Source of the DNA: Mycolicibacterium fallax
Lineage (GTDB): Bacteria; Actinomycetota; Actinomycetes; Mycobacteriales; Mycobacteriaceae
Assembly: GCF_010726955.1 (NCBI RefSeq)
Contig: NZ_AP022603.1
Span: 2,852,001-2,916,000, forward strand
DNA length: 64,000 nucleotides
Direction of reading: 5' to 3'
The notes below the pieces were generated by a model that saw only the letters and a list, made by a program, of their open reading frames with translations, did not search any database and was not told the DNA's origin. Both the position numbers and the translations under genes were made by a program. This document shows, piece after piece, positions 39,003 through 46,039 of the stretch (positions are counted from its first letter, which is position 1; each line of letters begins with the position of its first letter).

Positions 39003-40976
39003 ATGACCGCCACCCCGTCAGCTCCGCTCACCGTGCGGGAACTCACCGTCCGCGGAGTGCTGCTCGGCGGCGCGATCACGCTGGTCTTCACCGCGGCCAA
39101 CGTCTACCTCGGGCTGAAGGTCGGCCTGACGTTCGCCACCGCCATTCCCGCGGCGGTCATCTCGATGGCGATCCTGCGCAACTTCGCCCACCACTCGATC
39201 GTGGAGAACAACATTGTGCAGACCGTCGCCTCGGCGGCCGGCACCCTCTCGGCGATCATCTTCGTGCTGCCCGGCCTGGTGATGATCGGGTGGTGGACGG
39301 GCTTCCCGTACTGGACGACCGCCGCAGTCTGCGCGGTCGGCGGCATCCTCGGGGTGATGTATTCGATCCCGCTGCGCCGGGCCCTGGTCACCGGATCGGA
39401 TCTGCCGTATCCGGAGGGGGTGGCCGCCGCCGAGGTGCTCAAGGTCGGGGACAGCACCCAGGGCGCGGCGGAGAGCCGTACCGGCATCCGGGCGATCACC
39501 GTCGGGGCGCTGGCCGCCGCGGGGTTCCTGCTGCTGGCCAACGTGAAGCTGTGGTCGGCGTCGGTCGCCGGCTACTTCCGGGTGGGGGCCGGGGCCAGCA
39601 TGTTCGGCGGCAGCCTGTCGCTGGCGCTGATCGGCGTCGGGCACCTGGTCGGGGTCAGCGTCGGGGTGGCGATGCTGGTCGGCCTGGTCATCTCGTTCGG
39701 GGTCCTGCTGCCGATCCGGACCATCGGGGAGCTGGGCTCGGGGCTGCCGCTGGCCGACGTCGTCGACACGGTGTTCGTCGACCAGGTCCGGTTCATCGGG
39801 GCCGGCACGATCGCGGTGGCCGCGGTGTGGACCCTGATCAAGATCGTCGGCCCGGTCGTCCGCGGCATCACCGAGGCGCTGGCCTCGGCCCGGACCCGTC
39901 GGGACGGCGGGTTCGTCCAGGTGGTCGAGCGTGACATCCCGTTCCCGATGGTGACCGCCACGGTGCTGGTGATGCTGGTGCCGATCGCCGCGCTGCTGGC
40001 CGCGTTCGTGCACGGCACCGTGCTGGCCGGCCACTCGGTCGGGATCATCGCGGTCAGCCTGGTGTTCGTCTTCGCCATCGGGCTGGTCATCGCCGCGGTG
40101 TGCGGTTACATGGCCGGGCTGATCGGCTCGTCGAACAGCCCGATCTCCGGGGTGGGCATCCTCGTCGTGCTGATCGCCGCCTTGCTGATCAAGCTCACCT
40201 TCGGCGCCGCCGACGACGACCAGTCCGCCGCGCTGGTCGCCTACACACTGTTCGCGGCGGCGATCACCTTTGGCGTGGCCACCATCTCCAACGACAACCT
40301 GCAGGACCTCAAGACCGGCCAGTTGGTCGGCGCGACGCCGTGGAAGCAGCAGGTGGCGCTGGTGATCGGGGTGCTGTTCGGCTCGGCGGTCATCCCGCCG
40401 GTGCTGGACCTGATGCAGAGCGCGTTCGGGTTCATGGGCACCCCGGATGCCGGACCCGAGGCGCTGGCCGCCCCGCAGGCCGCGCTGATCTCCTCGCTGG
40501 CCGACGGCGTGTTCGGCGGATCGCTGGACTGGGGCCTGCTCGGGCTGGGTGCGCTGATCGGCGTCGCCATCATCGGCGCCGACGAGGTGCTGGGCCGCAC
40601 CGGCCGGTTCCGGCTGCCGCCGCTGGCGGTCGGGATGGGCATCTACCTGCCGATGTCGCTGACGCTGATCATCCCGATCGGCGCGTTCCTCGGGCTGGCC
40701 TACAACCGATGGTCGGAGCGGTTCGCCGATGCCGAGCGACGCCGGCGGCTCGGGGTGCTGCTGGCCACCGGGATGATCGTGGGGGAGAGCCTCTACGGCG
40801 TACTGTTCGCCGGCATCGTGGCGGGCACCGGCAACGAGAACCCGCTGGCGGTGGCCGCGCTGGACACCGGCGGGTATGGGCAGGTCATCGGCGTGGTGGT
40901 GTTCGCCCTGCTGGTCGGCGGGCTGTACCGGTGGACCCGGAAGGGCGCGGCGGCCGGGGCCCCCGAGCCGGTCTAG
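39003..40976 (+). CDS. OPT-family oligopeptide transporter
   Basis: The 657-residue protein is hydrophobic throughout with about 14-16 membrane helices. It starts MTATPSAPLTVRELTVRGVLLGGAI and carries AANVYLGLKVGLTFATAIPAAVISMAIL, VQTVASAAGTLSAIIFVLPGL and GSDLPYPEGVAAAEVLKVG, which are hallmarks of prokaryotic OPT proteins. Family members import oligopeptides or metal-chelate complexes. ATG 39003 is chosen over an in-frame GTG at 38985. No peptidase or siderophore gene is adjacent, so the substrate is open. Confidence 0.93.
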   Translation: MTATPSAPLTVRELTVRGVLLGGAITLVFTAANVYLGLKVGLTFATAIPAAVISMAILRNFAHHSIVENNIVQTVASAAGTLSAIIFVLPGLVMIGWWTGFPYWTTAAVCAVGGILGVMYSIPLRRALVTGSDLPYPEGVAAAEVLKVGDSTQGAAESRTGIRAITVGALAAAGFLLLANVKLWSASVAGYFRVGAGASMFGGSLSLALIGVGHLVGVSVGVAMLVGLVISFGVLLPIRTIGELGSGLPLADVVDTVFVDQVRFIGAGTIAVAAVWTLIKIVGPVVRGITEALASARTRRDGGFVQVVERDIPFPMVTATVLVMLVPIAALLAAFVHGTVLAGHSVGIIAVSLVFVFAIGLVIAAVCGYMAGLIGSSNSPISGVGILVVLIAALLIKLTFGAADDDQSAALVAYTLFAAAITFGVATISNDNLQDLKTGQLVGATPWKQQVALVIGVLFGSAVIPPVLDLMQSAFGFMGTPDAGPEALAAPQAALISSLADGVFGGSLDWGLLGLGALIGVAIIGADEVLGRTGRFRLPPLAVGMGIYLPMSLTLIIPIGAFLGLAYNRWSERFADAERRRRLGVLLATGMIVGESLYGVLFAGIVAGTGNENPLAVAALDTGGYGQVIGVVVFALLVGGLYRWTRKGAAAGAPEPV

Positions 40977-41081
40977 GCCTTATCACACCGGGCGCCCAAT
41001 CCCTGGCGCCGCGCGCATCGATAGTGCAACAATTGCATAACGGCGGCAGGGTGCCGCGGGCTTCGCTGGGGGAGGCGTCAG

Positions 41082-41321
41082 ATGAGGAAAGTAATGATTG
41101 CGGCGGCCGCAATTGGTGTGGCCACCACCGGGTGGTTCGTGTCCGCGCCGGTGGCCAGCGCCGAATGCGTCGGACCGAACACCGTCATCATGGGCCACGG
41201 CGGCGGCCGCTGCGACCATCCGTCGGATCAGCCCGACGGCAGCTTCGTGCGGTGCGACACCACCTACGTGTTCGGCTTCGGCGGCACGAACTGCTACCGG
41301 GTGGCGGCAGGCACGCCGTAG
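41082..41321 (+). CDS. small secreted cysteine-containing mycobacterial protein
   Basis: The 79-residue precursor MRKVMIAAAAIGVATTGWFVSAPVASA has a Sec signal cleaved after ASA, leaving about 52 residues. The mature part has four Cys: ECVGPN, GRCDHPSDQPDGSFVRC and GTNCYRV. This CDxP..PDGSFxRC pattern resembles small secreted mycobacterial proteins of the CDGP type. Two disulphides are likely. ATG 41082 follows GGGGGAGGCGTCAG. A TGCAACAATTGCA palindrome lies 45 bp upstream (41025-41037). Function unknown. Confidence 0.8.
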   Translation: MRKVMIAAAAIGVATTGWFVSAPVASAECVGPNTVIMGHGGGRCDHPSDQPDGSFVRCDTTYVFGFGGTNCYRVAAGTP

Positions 41322-41340
41322 CGGCTGACCGTTCGTCGGG

Positions 41341-42186
41341 CTAGCCGGGTTGCGGGCCGGTCGCGACGGGTCGGGCCGGTTCGCCGGACCACTGCGACCA
41401 GGAACCGGGGAACAGCGCGGCGTCGTGACCGGCGACGGCCAGCGCCAGGATCTGGTGGCAGGCGGTCACCCCGGATCCGCAGTACACCGCGGTCGGACCG
41501 GCGCCGACGCCCAACCCGGCGAAGCGTTCCCGAAGTTCGGCGGCGCCCCGGAAGGTGCCTTCGGGATTGAGGTTGTCGGTCGTCGGCGCCGACACCGCGC
41601 CCGGGATGTGCCCGGCCCGCGGATCCAGCGGCTCCTCGTCGCCGCGATAGCGGGCCGCGGCCCGGGCGTCGAGCAGCAGGCCGCCCGGATCGGCGGCCAC
41701 CGCCGCGGCGGCATCGGCGTCGACGGTCCGGCCGGGATCGGCCGGGGTGAGCGTGACGGTGCCGGGGGCGGGCGCCTGCTCCCCGGTCTCCGACGGGAGG
41801 CCGGCCCGCAGCCAGGCCGACCAGCCGCCGTCGAGCACCCGGACGTCGCGCACCCCGGCGGATCGCAGCAGCCACCAGCACCGGGCCGCGGCCAGCGCAT
41901 TCCAGTCGTCGTAGACCACCACCGGGTCACCATCGCGCAGACCCCAGCGCCGGGCGGCGGCCTGCAGCGCGCCCGGCGCGGGCAGCGGGTGGCGTCCGGC
42001 GCCACCGACCGCATGGTCGCTGAGCTCGGCGTCCAGGTCGACGTACACCGCCCCGGGAATGTGCCCGGCCCGGTAGTCGGCGCGGCCGTCCGGGGTGGCG
42101 AGGGTCCAGCGCACATCCAGGATCCGCGGGCGGGATTCGCCGGCGCAGCGCGCGGCCAGCTCGGCAGCCGAGATCAGCCAGCTCAT
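41341..42186 (-). CDS. tandem-rhodanese sulfurtransferase
   Basis: The 281-residue thiosulfate/3-mercaptopyruvate sulfurtransferase has two rhodanese domains. The N-terminal one (ILDVRWTLATPDGRADYRAGHIPGAVYVDL) has DDWN where the active loop would be and is catalytically silent. The C-terminal one has active Cys236 in VYCGSGVTACHQ, with LLDARAAARYRG upstream. It matches the SseA-like architecture and length. There is no signal peptide. Start ATG 42186. The substrate cannot be fixed from sequence. Confidence 0.93.
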   Translation of the reverse strand: MSWLISAAELAARCAGESRPRILDVRWTLATPDGRADYRAGHIPGAVYVDLDAELSDHAVGGAGRHPLPAPGALQAAARRWGLRDGDPVVVYDDWNALAAARCWWLLRSAGVRDVRVLDGGWSAWLRAGLPSETGEQAPAPGTVTLTPADPGRTVDADAAAAVAADPGGLLLDARAAARYRGDEEPLDPRAGHIPGAVSAPTTDNLNPEGTFRGAAELRERFAGLGVGAGPTAVYCGSGVTACHQILALAVAGHDAALFPGSWSQWSGEPARPVATGPQPG

Positions 42187-42219
42187 CTGCCCGAGGGTAC
42201 CGCCGCCGGTAAAACGCCG

Positions 42220-42295
42220 GTGCGCGAATCGTCCGGGCGTGCATTGTCTGTGCGTGAATCGCCCGGGGGTGAATCGTTCGTGTTTGAATCCGGGG
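42220..42295. repeat. degenerate short repeats containing GTGAATCG
   Basis: About four degenerate 14-19-bp units (GTGCGCGAATCGTCCGGGC, GTGCGTGAATCGCCCGG, GTGAATCGTTCGT, TTTGAATCCGGGG) fill the gap between the divergent rhodanese and phosphotransferase genes. The core GTGAATCG recurs in the 24-bp repeats at 45481-45570. Role unknown. Confidence 0.55.
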
Positions 42296-42296
42296 C

Positions 42297-43361
42297 ATGA
42301 CGACCACCGACCCGCTGCCCGCCGGGCCCGCCGACATCACCGCCGCCTGGTTGTCCGCGGCGCTCGGCATGACGGTGACCGACGTCGAGGTCGCCCCGCT
42401 GGGGACCGGCCAGACCGGGGCGACCTACCGGATCCGGCCCAGCTACGCCGGACCCGCCGGCCCGCCGACCCTGGTTGTCAAGCTGCCGTCCCAGCAGGAC
42501 GAGGTGCGGGACCGGGTGGCGCTGGGGTATCGGGCCGAGCACGCCTTCTACGCCGGCGCGGCAGACACCCTGGCGGTTCCCACGCCGCACGCCTATCTGT
42601 GCGAAATCGACCGGGACGGCGCCGATTTCGTGCTGTTGATGGACGATCAGGCACCGGCGGAACAGGGCGACCAGATCCGCGGCTGCACGGTAGAGGAGGC
42701 GGCGCTGGCGGTGACGGCGCTGGCCGGGCTGCACGGGCCGCGCTGGTGCGATCCGGCCTGGCTGGACTTCCCGGGGGTGACGATGCCGCGGGCCGACGCC
42801 GACTTCGCCGCCGGGGTGGGGATGGCCGCGCAGCTGGCGGCGGCCACCACGGTCGAGCGCCTCGGTGGCCGGATGAGCGCGGCGGACCGGGCCACGCTGC
42901 TGGCCACCGCGGACGCGACCGGCACCTGGCTGCAGCTGGAGCCGGACCGCTTCGCGCTGCTGCACGGCGACTATCGGCTGGACAACCTGTTGTTCGATCC
43001 GGCGCGCAGCCGGATCACCGTGGTGGACTGGCAGACCATCGCCGTCGGGCTGCCCGCTCGCGACCTGGCGTACTTCCTGGGCACCGGGCTGACGGTGGCC
43101 GATCGCACCGCGGCCGAACGGGACCTGGTGCAGCGCTATCACGCCGCGCTGCTGACCTACGGGGTGAGCGACTACGGCGCCGAAACCTGTTGGCGCGACT
43201 ACCGGTTGGGTACCCCGCAGATCACCTTGATCTCGTCGTTCGGGGTGGCGTTCGCGGCCTCCACCGAGCGCGGCGACGACATGATGCTGGCGATGCTGGC
43301 GCGGGGCTGCGCGGCGATCCGGGAGCTGGGCACCCTGGAGTTGATCGCCGAGCTGGCCTGA
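42297..43361 (+). CDS. APH/ecdysteroid-kinase-like phosphotransferase
   Basis: The 354-residue product has a protein-kinase-like phosphotransferase fold. PTLVVKLPSQ holds the ATP lysine, LLHGDYRLDNLLFD the catalytic loop (HGDxxxxN), and ITVVDWQ the metal-binding Asp. The family includes aminoglycoside and choline kinases and many uncharacterised actinobacterial members often linked to lipid or sterol genes. The gene ends 5 bp before the convergent whiB5 stop. The upstream interval has the GTGAATCG repeats and no clear ribosome site. The substrate is unknown. Confidence 0.88.
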   Translation: MTTTDPLPAGPADITAAWLSAALGMTVTDVEVAPLGTGQTGATYRIRPSYAGPAGPPTLVVKLPSQQDEVRDRVALGYRAEHAFYAGAADTLAVPTPHAYLCEIDRDGADFVLLMDDQAPAEQGDQIRGCTVEEAALAVTALAGLHGPRWCDPAWLDFPGVTMPRADADFAAGVGMAAQLAAATTVERLGGRMSAADRATLLATADATGTWLQLEPDRFALLHGDYRLDNLLFDPARSRITVVDWQTIAVGLPARDLAYFLGTGLTVADRTAAERDLVQRYHAALLTYGVSDYGAETCWRDYRLGTPQITLISSFGVAFAASTERGDDMMLAMLARGCAAIRELGTLELIAELA

Positions 43362-43365
43362 CCGC

Positions 43366-43773
43366 TCAGGCGGCCGATTGCCGGGCCGGCAGATGCAACA
43401 CCGTGGCGATGTCGCCGCCGGCCGGCAGGGTGCGCCGCCGCAGCAGCGGCTGGTTCTCCGGCAGTTCGCGGGGGGTGACCTCGCCGGTGGCGATGCGGCG
43501 CAGCTGCTCGTGGGCGCGGGCGAGTTCGTGCCGGCGGCGCCACTGGTTGCCGGGCAGCTTCACCCCCGCCCACACGCCGAACGCCTCCTGCTGCTCGAGT
43601 GCGTAGCGGGCGCAGCGGCGCTGCTGGGCCAGCGGGCAGCGCCGCAGGCACAGCGTCCGGGCCTGCAGCGCGGCGAGCTCGTAGGCCCGGGCCTTGGCCG
43701 GCCCGTCGCCCGCGTCGTCGTCGGGGTAGCCGAACCAGAGGTCGGGATTGGCGGTACAGGGCTGTTGATTCAT
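43366..43773 (-). CDS. whiB5: WhiB-family iron-sulfur regulator (whiB5 position)
   Basis: The 135-residue product has four Cys (Cys6, Cys42, Cys46, Cys54) that should bind a [4Fe-4S] cluster, the GVWAG turn, and a basic C-terminal tail. The Cys spacing C-x3-C-x7-C differs from the usual C-x2-C-x5-C of most WhiB proteins. Its position next to orthologues of Rv0023 and Rv0024 identifies it as WhiB5 (Rv0022c). WhiB proteins modulate sigma-factor-dependent transcription in response to redox. It is divergent from the XRE gene over 145 bp carrying an inverted repeat. Confidence 0.88.
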   Translation of the reverse strand: MNQQPCTANPDLWFGYPDDDAGDGPAKARAYELAALQARTLCLRRCPLAQQRRCARYALEQQEAFGVWAGVKLPGNQWRRRHELARAHEQLRRIATGEVTPRELPENQPLLRRRTLPAGGDIATVLHLPARQSAA

Positions 43774-43840
43774 GATCTGCTCCCTCCGGGCGGATCAAAA
43801 ACGATGATGGAATCGTATATCTCATCGCCGCAATCGGCAA

Positions 43841-43898
43841 CGAATCCATACACAGAAACAGATATCCACAGGCCCGCCGGGACGCTGTGTACGATTCG
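43841..43898. promoter_or_regulatory. imperfect inverted repeat in whiB5-XRE intergenic region
   Basis: CGAATCCATACACA (43841-43854) faces TGTGTACGATTCG (43886-43898). The right arm's reverse complement, CGAATCGTACACA, differs by one substitution and one indel. The interval also has GGAATCGTATAT further left, and the XRE gene contains AACGAATA/TATTCGTT arms at 44294-44318. These related words suggest operators of the XRE regulator or WhiB5, inferred from sequence only. Confidence 0.4.
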
Positions 43899-43918
43899 GG
43901 AATGCCGGGAGCGGGTAG

Positions 43919-44659
43919 ATGAGCCGGGAGGCGGCGGGTGCGGCGATCAGGGCGCTGCGGGAGTCCCGGCAATGGTCGCTGGCGGATCTGGCCGCGGCCA
44001 CCGGGGTCAGCGTGATGGGCCTGAGCTACCTGGAGCGCGGCGCCAGGAAACCGCACAAAAGCACAGTTCAGAAGGTTGAAATCGGTCTCGGGCTGCCGCC
44101 CGGGAGTTACTCGAGGCTGGCGCTGAGCGAGGATCCGGATGCCCTGCTGGCCGAGCTGCTGGCCGCCGAAACTCCGGAGCCGGCCGCCGTCCGGGTCGAT
44201 CGCAATGTGGACGTCGGGGTGCTCCAGGGGTACGCCCGGGCCCAGCTCGACGCGCTGCGGACCGTCATCGCCCGGTTGCCGCCGAAATCATCAAACGAAT
44301 ACGAGACGTATATTCGTTCTGTGATGACGCAGTGCGCGACGGCAGAGCTGCTGGCGGCCGACTCGTGGCGGGTGGCCGTCAACGCCGGCAGCGCCCCGGA
44401 GGGCCCGCTGCTGGAATGTTTGCGCGAGCTCGACCGGATCCGGGTCGAGTTGGTCGGCCGGCTCCCGGACGGGCTGCCGGCGCGGTTCGAGGCGGCCCGG
44501 CTCCGTTCGGGCCTGCCGGATCGGGTGATCGCCGCGCTGCTCGGCGTCGACGACGACGAGCTGTGGCGGCTGCGGACCGCCGGTGTCGTACCGCCCGGCG
44601 CGGCGCGGCGAATCCAGGACTTCATCGAGGTCTGGAGGTCGGGGCAGCCCGACCGGTAA
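43919..44659 (+). CDS. XRE-family transcriptional regulator (Rv0023 orthologue)
   Basis: The 246-residue product has an N-terminal helix-turn-helix of the Cro/CI type (IRALRESRQWSLADLAAATGVSVMGLSYLERGARKPHKSTVQKVEIGLGL). A middle helical region has DALRTVIARL, and a second helix-turn-helix-like segment near the C-terminus is SGLPDRVIAALLGVDDDELWRLRTAGVVPP. It is syntenic with Rv0023 between whiB5 and the NlpC/P60 gene. It probably controls itself and the divergent whiB5, because related inverted words lie upstream. The NlpC/P60 gene follows 13 bp after the stop. Confidence 0.9.
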   Translation: MSREAAGAAIRALRESRQWSLADLAAATGVSVMGLSYLERGARKPHKSTVQKVEIGLGLPPGSYSRLALSEDPDALLAELLAAETPEPAAVRVDRNVDVGVLQGYARAQLDALRTVIARLPPKSSNEYETYIRSVMTQCATAELLAADSWRVAVNAGSAPEGPLLECLRELDRIRVELVGRLPDGLPARFEAARLRSGLPDRVIAALLGVDDDELWRLRTAGVVPPGAARRIQDFIEVWRSGQPDR

Positions 44660-44672
44660 TCAGGAGGTTGGC

Positions 44673-45488
44673 ATGGGCGAGCTGGAGATCCTGGCACGCG
44701 CGCACGACCTGTTCGCCGGTGAGCCGGCGGCCGCCGTGCCCGACGCCCGAGATGCCGGCGGGCCGATCGCGCGACTGACCGGAGCGCTGCGGCGCGGTGG
44801 CACCCCGGACGGCTACCGCCGCTACGTGGATGGCACCCGCATCGAGTTCCGCACCGCCGCCGACACCGACGACCGGATCGCCGAACTGCTGCGCGGGGCC
44901 CGGGCCGATCACGCGGCCGGCCGCGACGGCACCGCGCGGATCCTGGCCGCCGCGCGCCGGGACCAGCCGGAGTTCTACGACTCCCCGGTGGCCCAGCGCG
45001 AGGCGCTGCGGCGCAGGGTGCAGCGGCTGCGTGATCAGTATCGACTGGTCGCCCGGGCCCGTAGCCGGTCCCGGCGTCGGGCCGCGCTGTTGCGCGCGCT
45101 GCGCTACCGGGCCCGGCGCCGAGTCCAGTTGAGCCGGCTGCGGCCGCCGGGTGGTGCGGCCGAACGGGCGGTGCGCGCCGCGATGTCCAAGCTCGGTCGG
45201 CCCTACGTCTGGGGCGCGGAGGGCCCGGACAGCTTCGACTGCTCGGGCCTGGTGCAGTGGGCGTATCACCAGGCCGGGATCAACCTGGACCGGACCACCT
45301 ACGACCAGATCAACGCGGGCGCGCCGGTGCCGCGGTCGGCGATCCGGCCCGGCGATCTGGTGTTCCCGCACACCGGCCACGTCCAGATCGCCATCGGCAA
45401 CGGCATGGTCATCGAGGCGCCGTACTCCGGCGCCAACGTCCGGATCAGCCCGCTGGGATCGGCGATCGCCATTCGTCGGCCCGGCTGA
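44673..45488 (+). CDS. NlpC/P60-family hydrolase (Rv0024 orthologue)
   Basis: The 271-residue product has an N-terminal helical, Arg-rich region (about 1-150). The C-terminal NlpC/P60 domain has catalytic Cys in DSFDCSGLVQWAY, His in FPHTGHVQIAIGNG and the third position near VIEAPYSGANV. Family members cleave D-Glu-mDAP bonds in peptidoglycan stems. No Sec signal is visible, as in Rv0024, so it may be cytosolic or exported by another route, such as type VII secretion. AGGAGG precedes ATG 44673. The stop lies in a 24-bp tandem repeat. Confidence 0.92.
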   Translation: MGELEILARAHDLFAGEPAAAVPDARDAGGPIARLTGALRRGGTPDGYRRYVDGTRIEFRTAADTDDRIAELLRGARADHAAGRDGTARILAAARRDQPEFYDSPVAQREALRRRVQRLRDQYRLVARARSRSRRRAALLRALRYRARRRVQLSRLRPPGGAAERAVRAAMSKLGRPYVWGAEGPDSFDCSGLVQWAYHQAGINLDRTTYDQINAGAPVPRSAIRPGDLVFPHTGHVQIAIGNGMVIEAPYSGANVRISPLGSAIAIRRPG

Positions 45489-45570
45489 GCGGTGAATCGG
45501 TCCGGCTGAAAAGCCGTGAATCGGTCCGGCTGCAAAGCGGTGAATCGGTCCGGCTGAAAGCCGTGAATTG
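45481..45570. repeat. 24-bp tandem repeat after the NlpC/P60 gene
   Basis: Units of the form GCGGTGAATCGGTCCGGCTG followed by AAAA start at 45489, 45513 and 45537, each about 24 bp. A partial unit begins at 45560, and CCGGCTGA at 45481 is the tail of an earlier copy overlapping the NlpC/P60 stop. Identity between units is about 90%. It is a minisatellite-like element or spacer. It shares GTGAATCG with the repeats at 42220-42295. Confidence 0.8.
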
Positions 45571-45602
45571 CCGCGGCCCTGTGCCGGGCGTACGGTGACG
45601 CC

Positions 45603-45953
45603 ATGTCGGACCAGCCGGACGGGGCTGCGGTGGCGCGCGGGTTGCAGGCGCGCCTGGCCGCCGCCGTGGCGGCCGACCGGGCCCTGGTCGCCACCATCGC
45701 CGACGCCCACCGGATCGCCGCCGCGGCCCGTCGCCGGCTCGAGGACATTGGCGCGCGGGTGCAGGGCCTGCTGACCGAGCGCACCGAGCTGCCGCTGGAC
45801 GCCCCGCTGGCGGTGCGCCGCGCACTGACCGCGAACCTGCGCGAGATGGAGACCGTGGTGGCCGAGACGGCGGCCGCGGCCGCCGCGAAAACCGCTGCGC
45901 TCAAACAGCTTTCCGGCGCCTACCGGGCCGCCGGACCGTCGTCCACAGGCTGA
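45603..45953 (+). CDS. small helical DUF4226-type protein (Rv0025 orthologue)
   Basis: The 116-residue all-helical Ala-rich protein MSDQPDGAAVARGLQARLAAAV shows heptad-like regions (about 8-55 and 70-105). It occupies the Rv0025 position. Mycobacterial proteins of this type are found near ESX-associated genes. There is no signal peptide and no WXG motif. TACGGT (45591-45596) lies 6 nt before ATG 45603 with no ribosome site, so the transcript is probably leaderless and starts right after the 24-bp repeats. Function unknown. Confidence 0.8.
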   Translation: MSDQPDGAAVARGLQARLAAAVAADRALVATIADAHRIAAAARRRLEDIGARVQGLLTERTELPLDAPLAVRRALTANLREMETVVAETAAAAAAKTAALKQLSGAYRAAGPSSTG

Positions 45954-46000
45954 GCCGGACTGAATTGGCGGCCGCGCCGGTACGGCGTAGCGTCCGCGCT

Positions 46001-46039
46001 ATGACCAGCCGCCGGCTCCGCCGCGGGGCGCTCCGATGA
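46001..46039 (+). CDS. 12-codon leaderless upstream ORF, Arg-rich
   Basis: MTSRRLRRGALR is encoded from ATG 46001, and its stop overlaps the next gene's ATG as ATGA. TAGCGT (45988-45993) lies exactly 7 nt before the ATG, as expected for a leaderless transcript. The downstream gene lacks its own ribosome site, so its translation probably depends on termination-reinitiation at this short ORF. Five of 12 residues are Arg, which raises the possibility of arginine-dependent attenuation. This is inference from sequence. Confidence 0.45.
   Translation: MTSRRLRRGALR

Noticed and set aside
41350..42300. Plus-strand open frame opposite the rhodanese gene
   Set aside because: The minus-strand rhodanese has two recognisable domains and an active Cys; the plus-strand reading ends in translated GTGAATCG repeats and has no signature.
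43862..43870. ATATCCACA as a DnaA box between whiB5 and the XRE gene
   Set aside because: A single isolated near-match in a stretch of other inverted words; too weak alone.
45481..45570. 24-bp repeats as a CRISPR array
   Set aside because: Repeats are directly adjacent without unique spacers.
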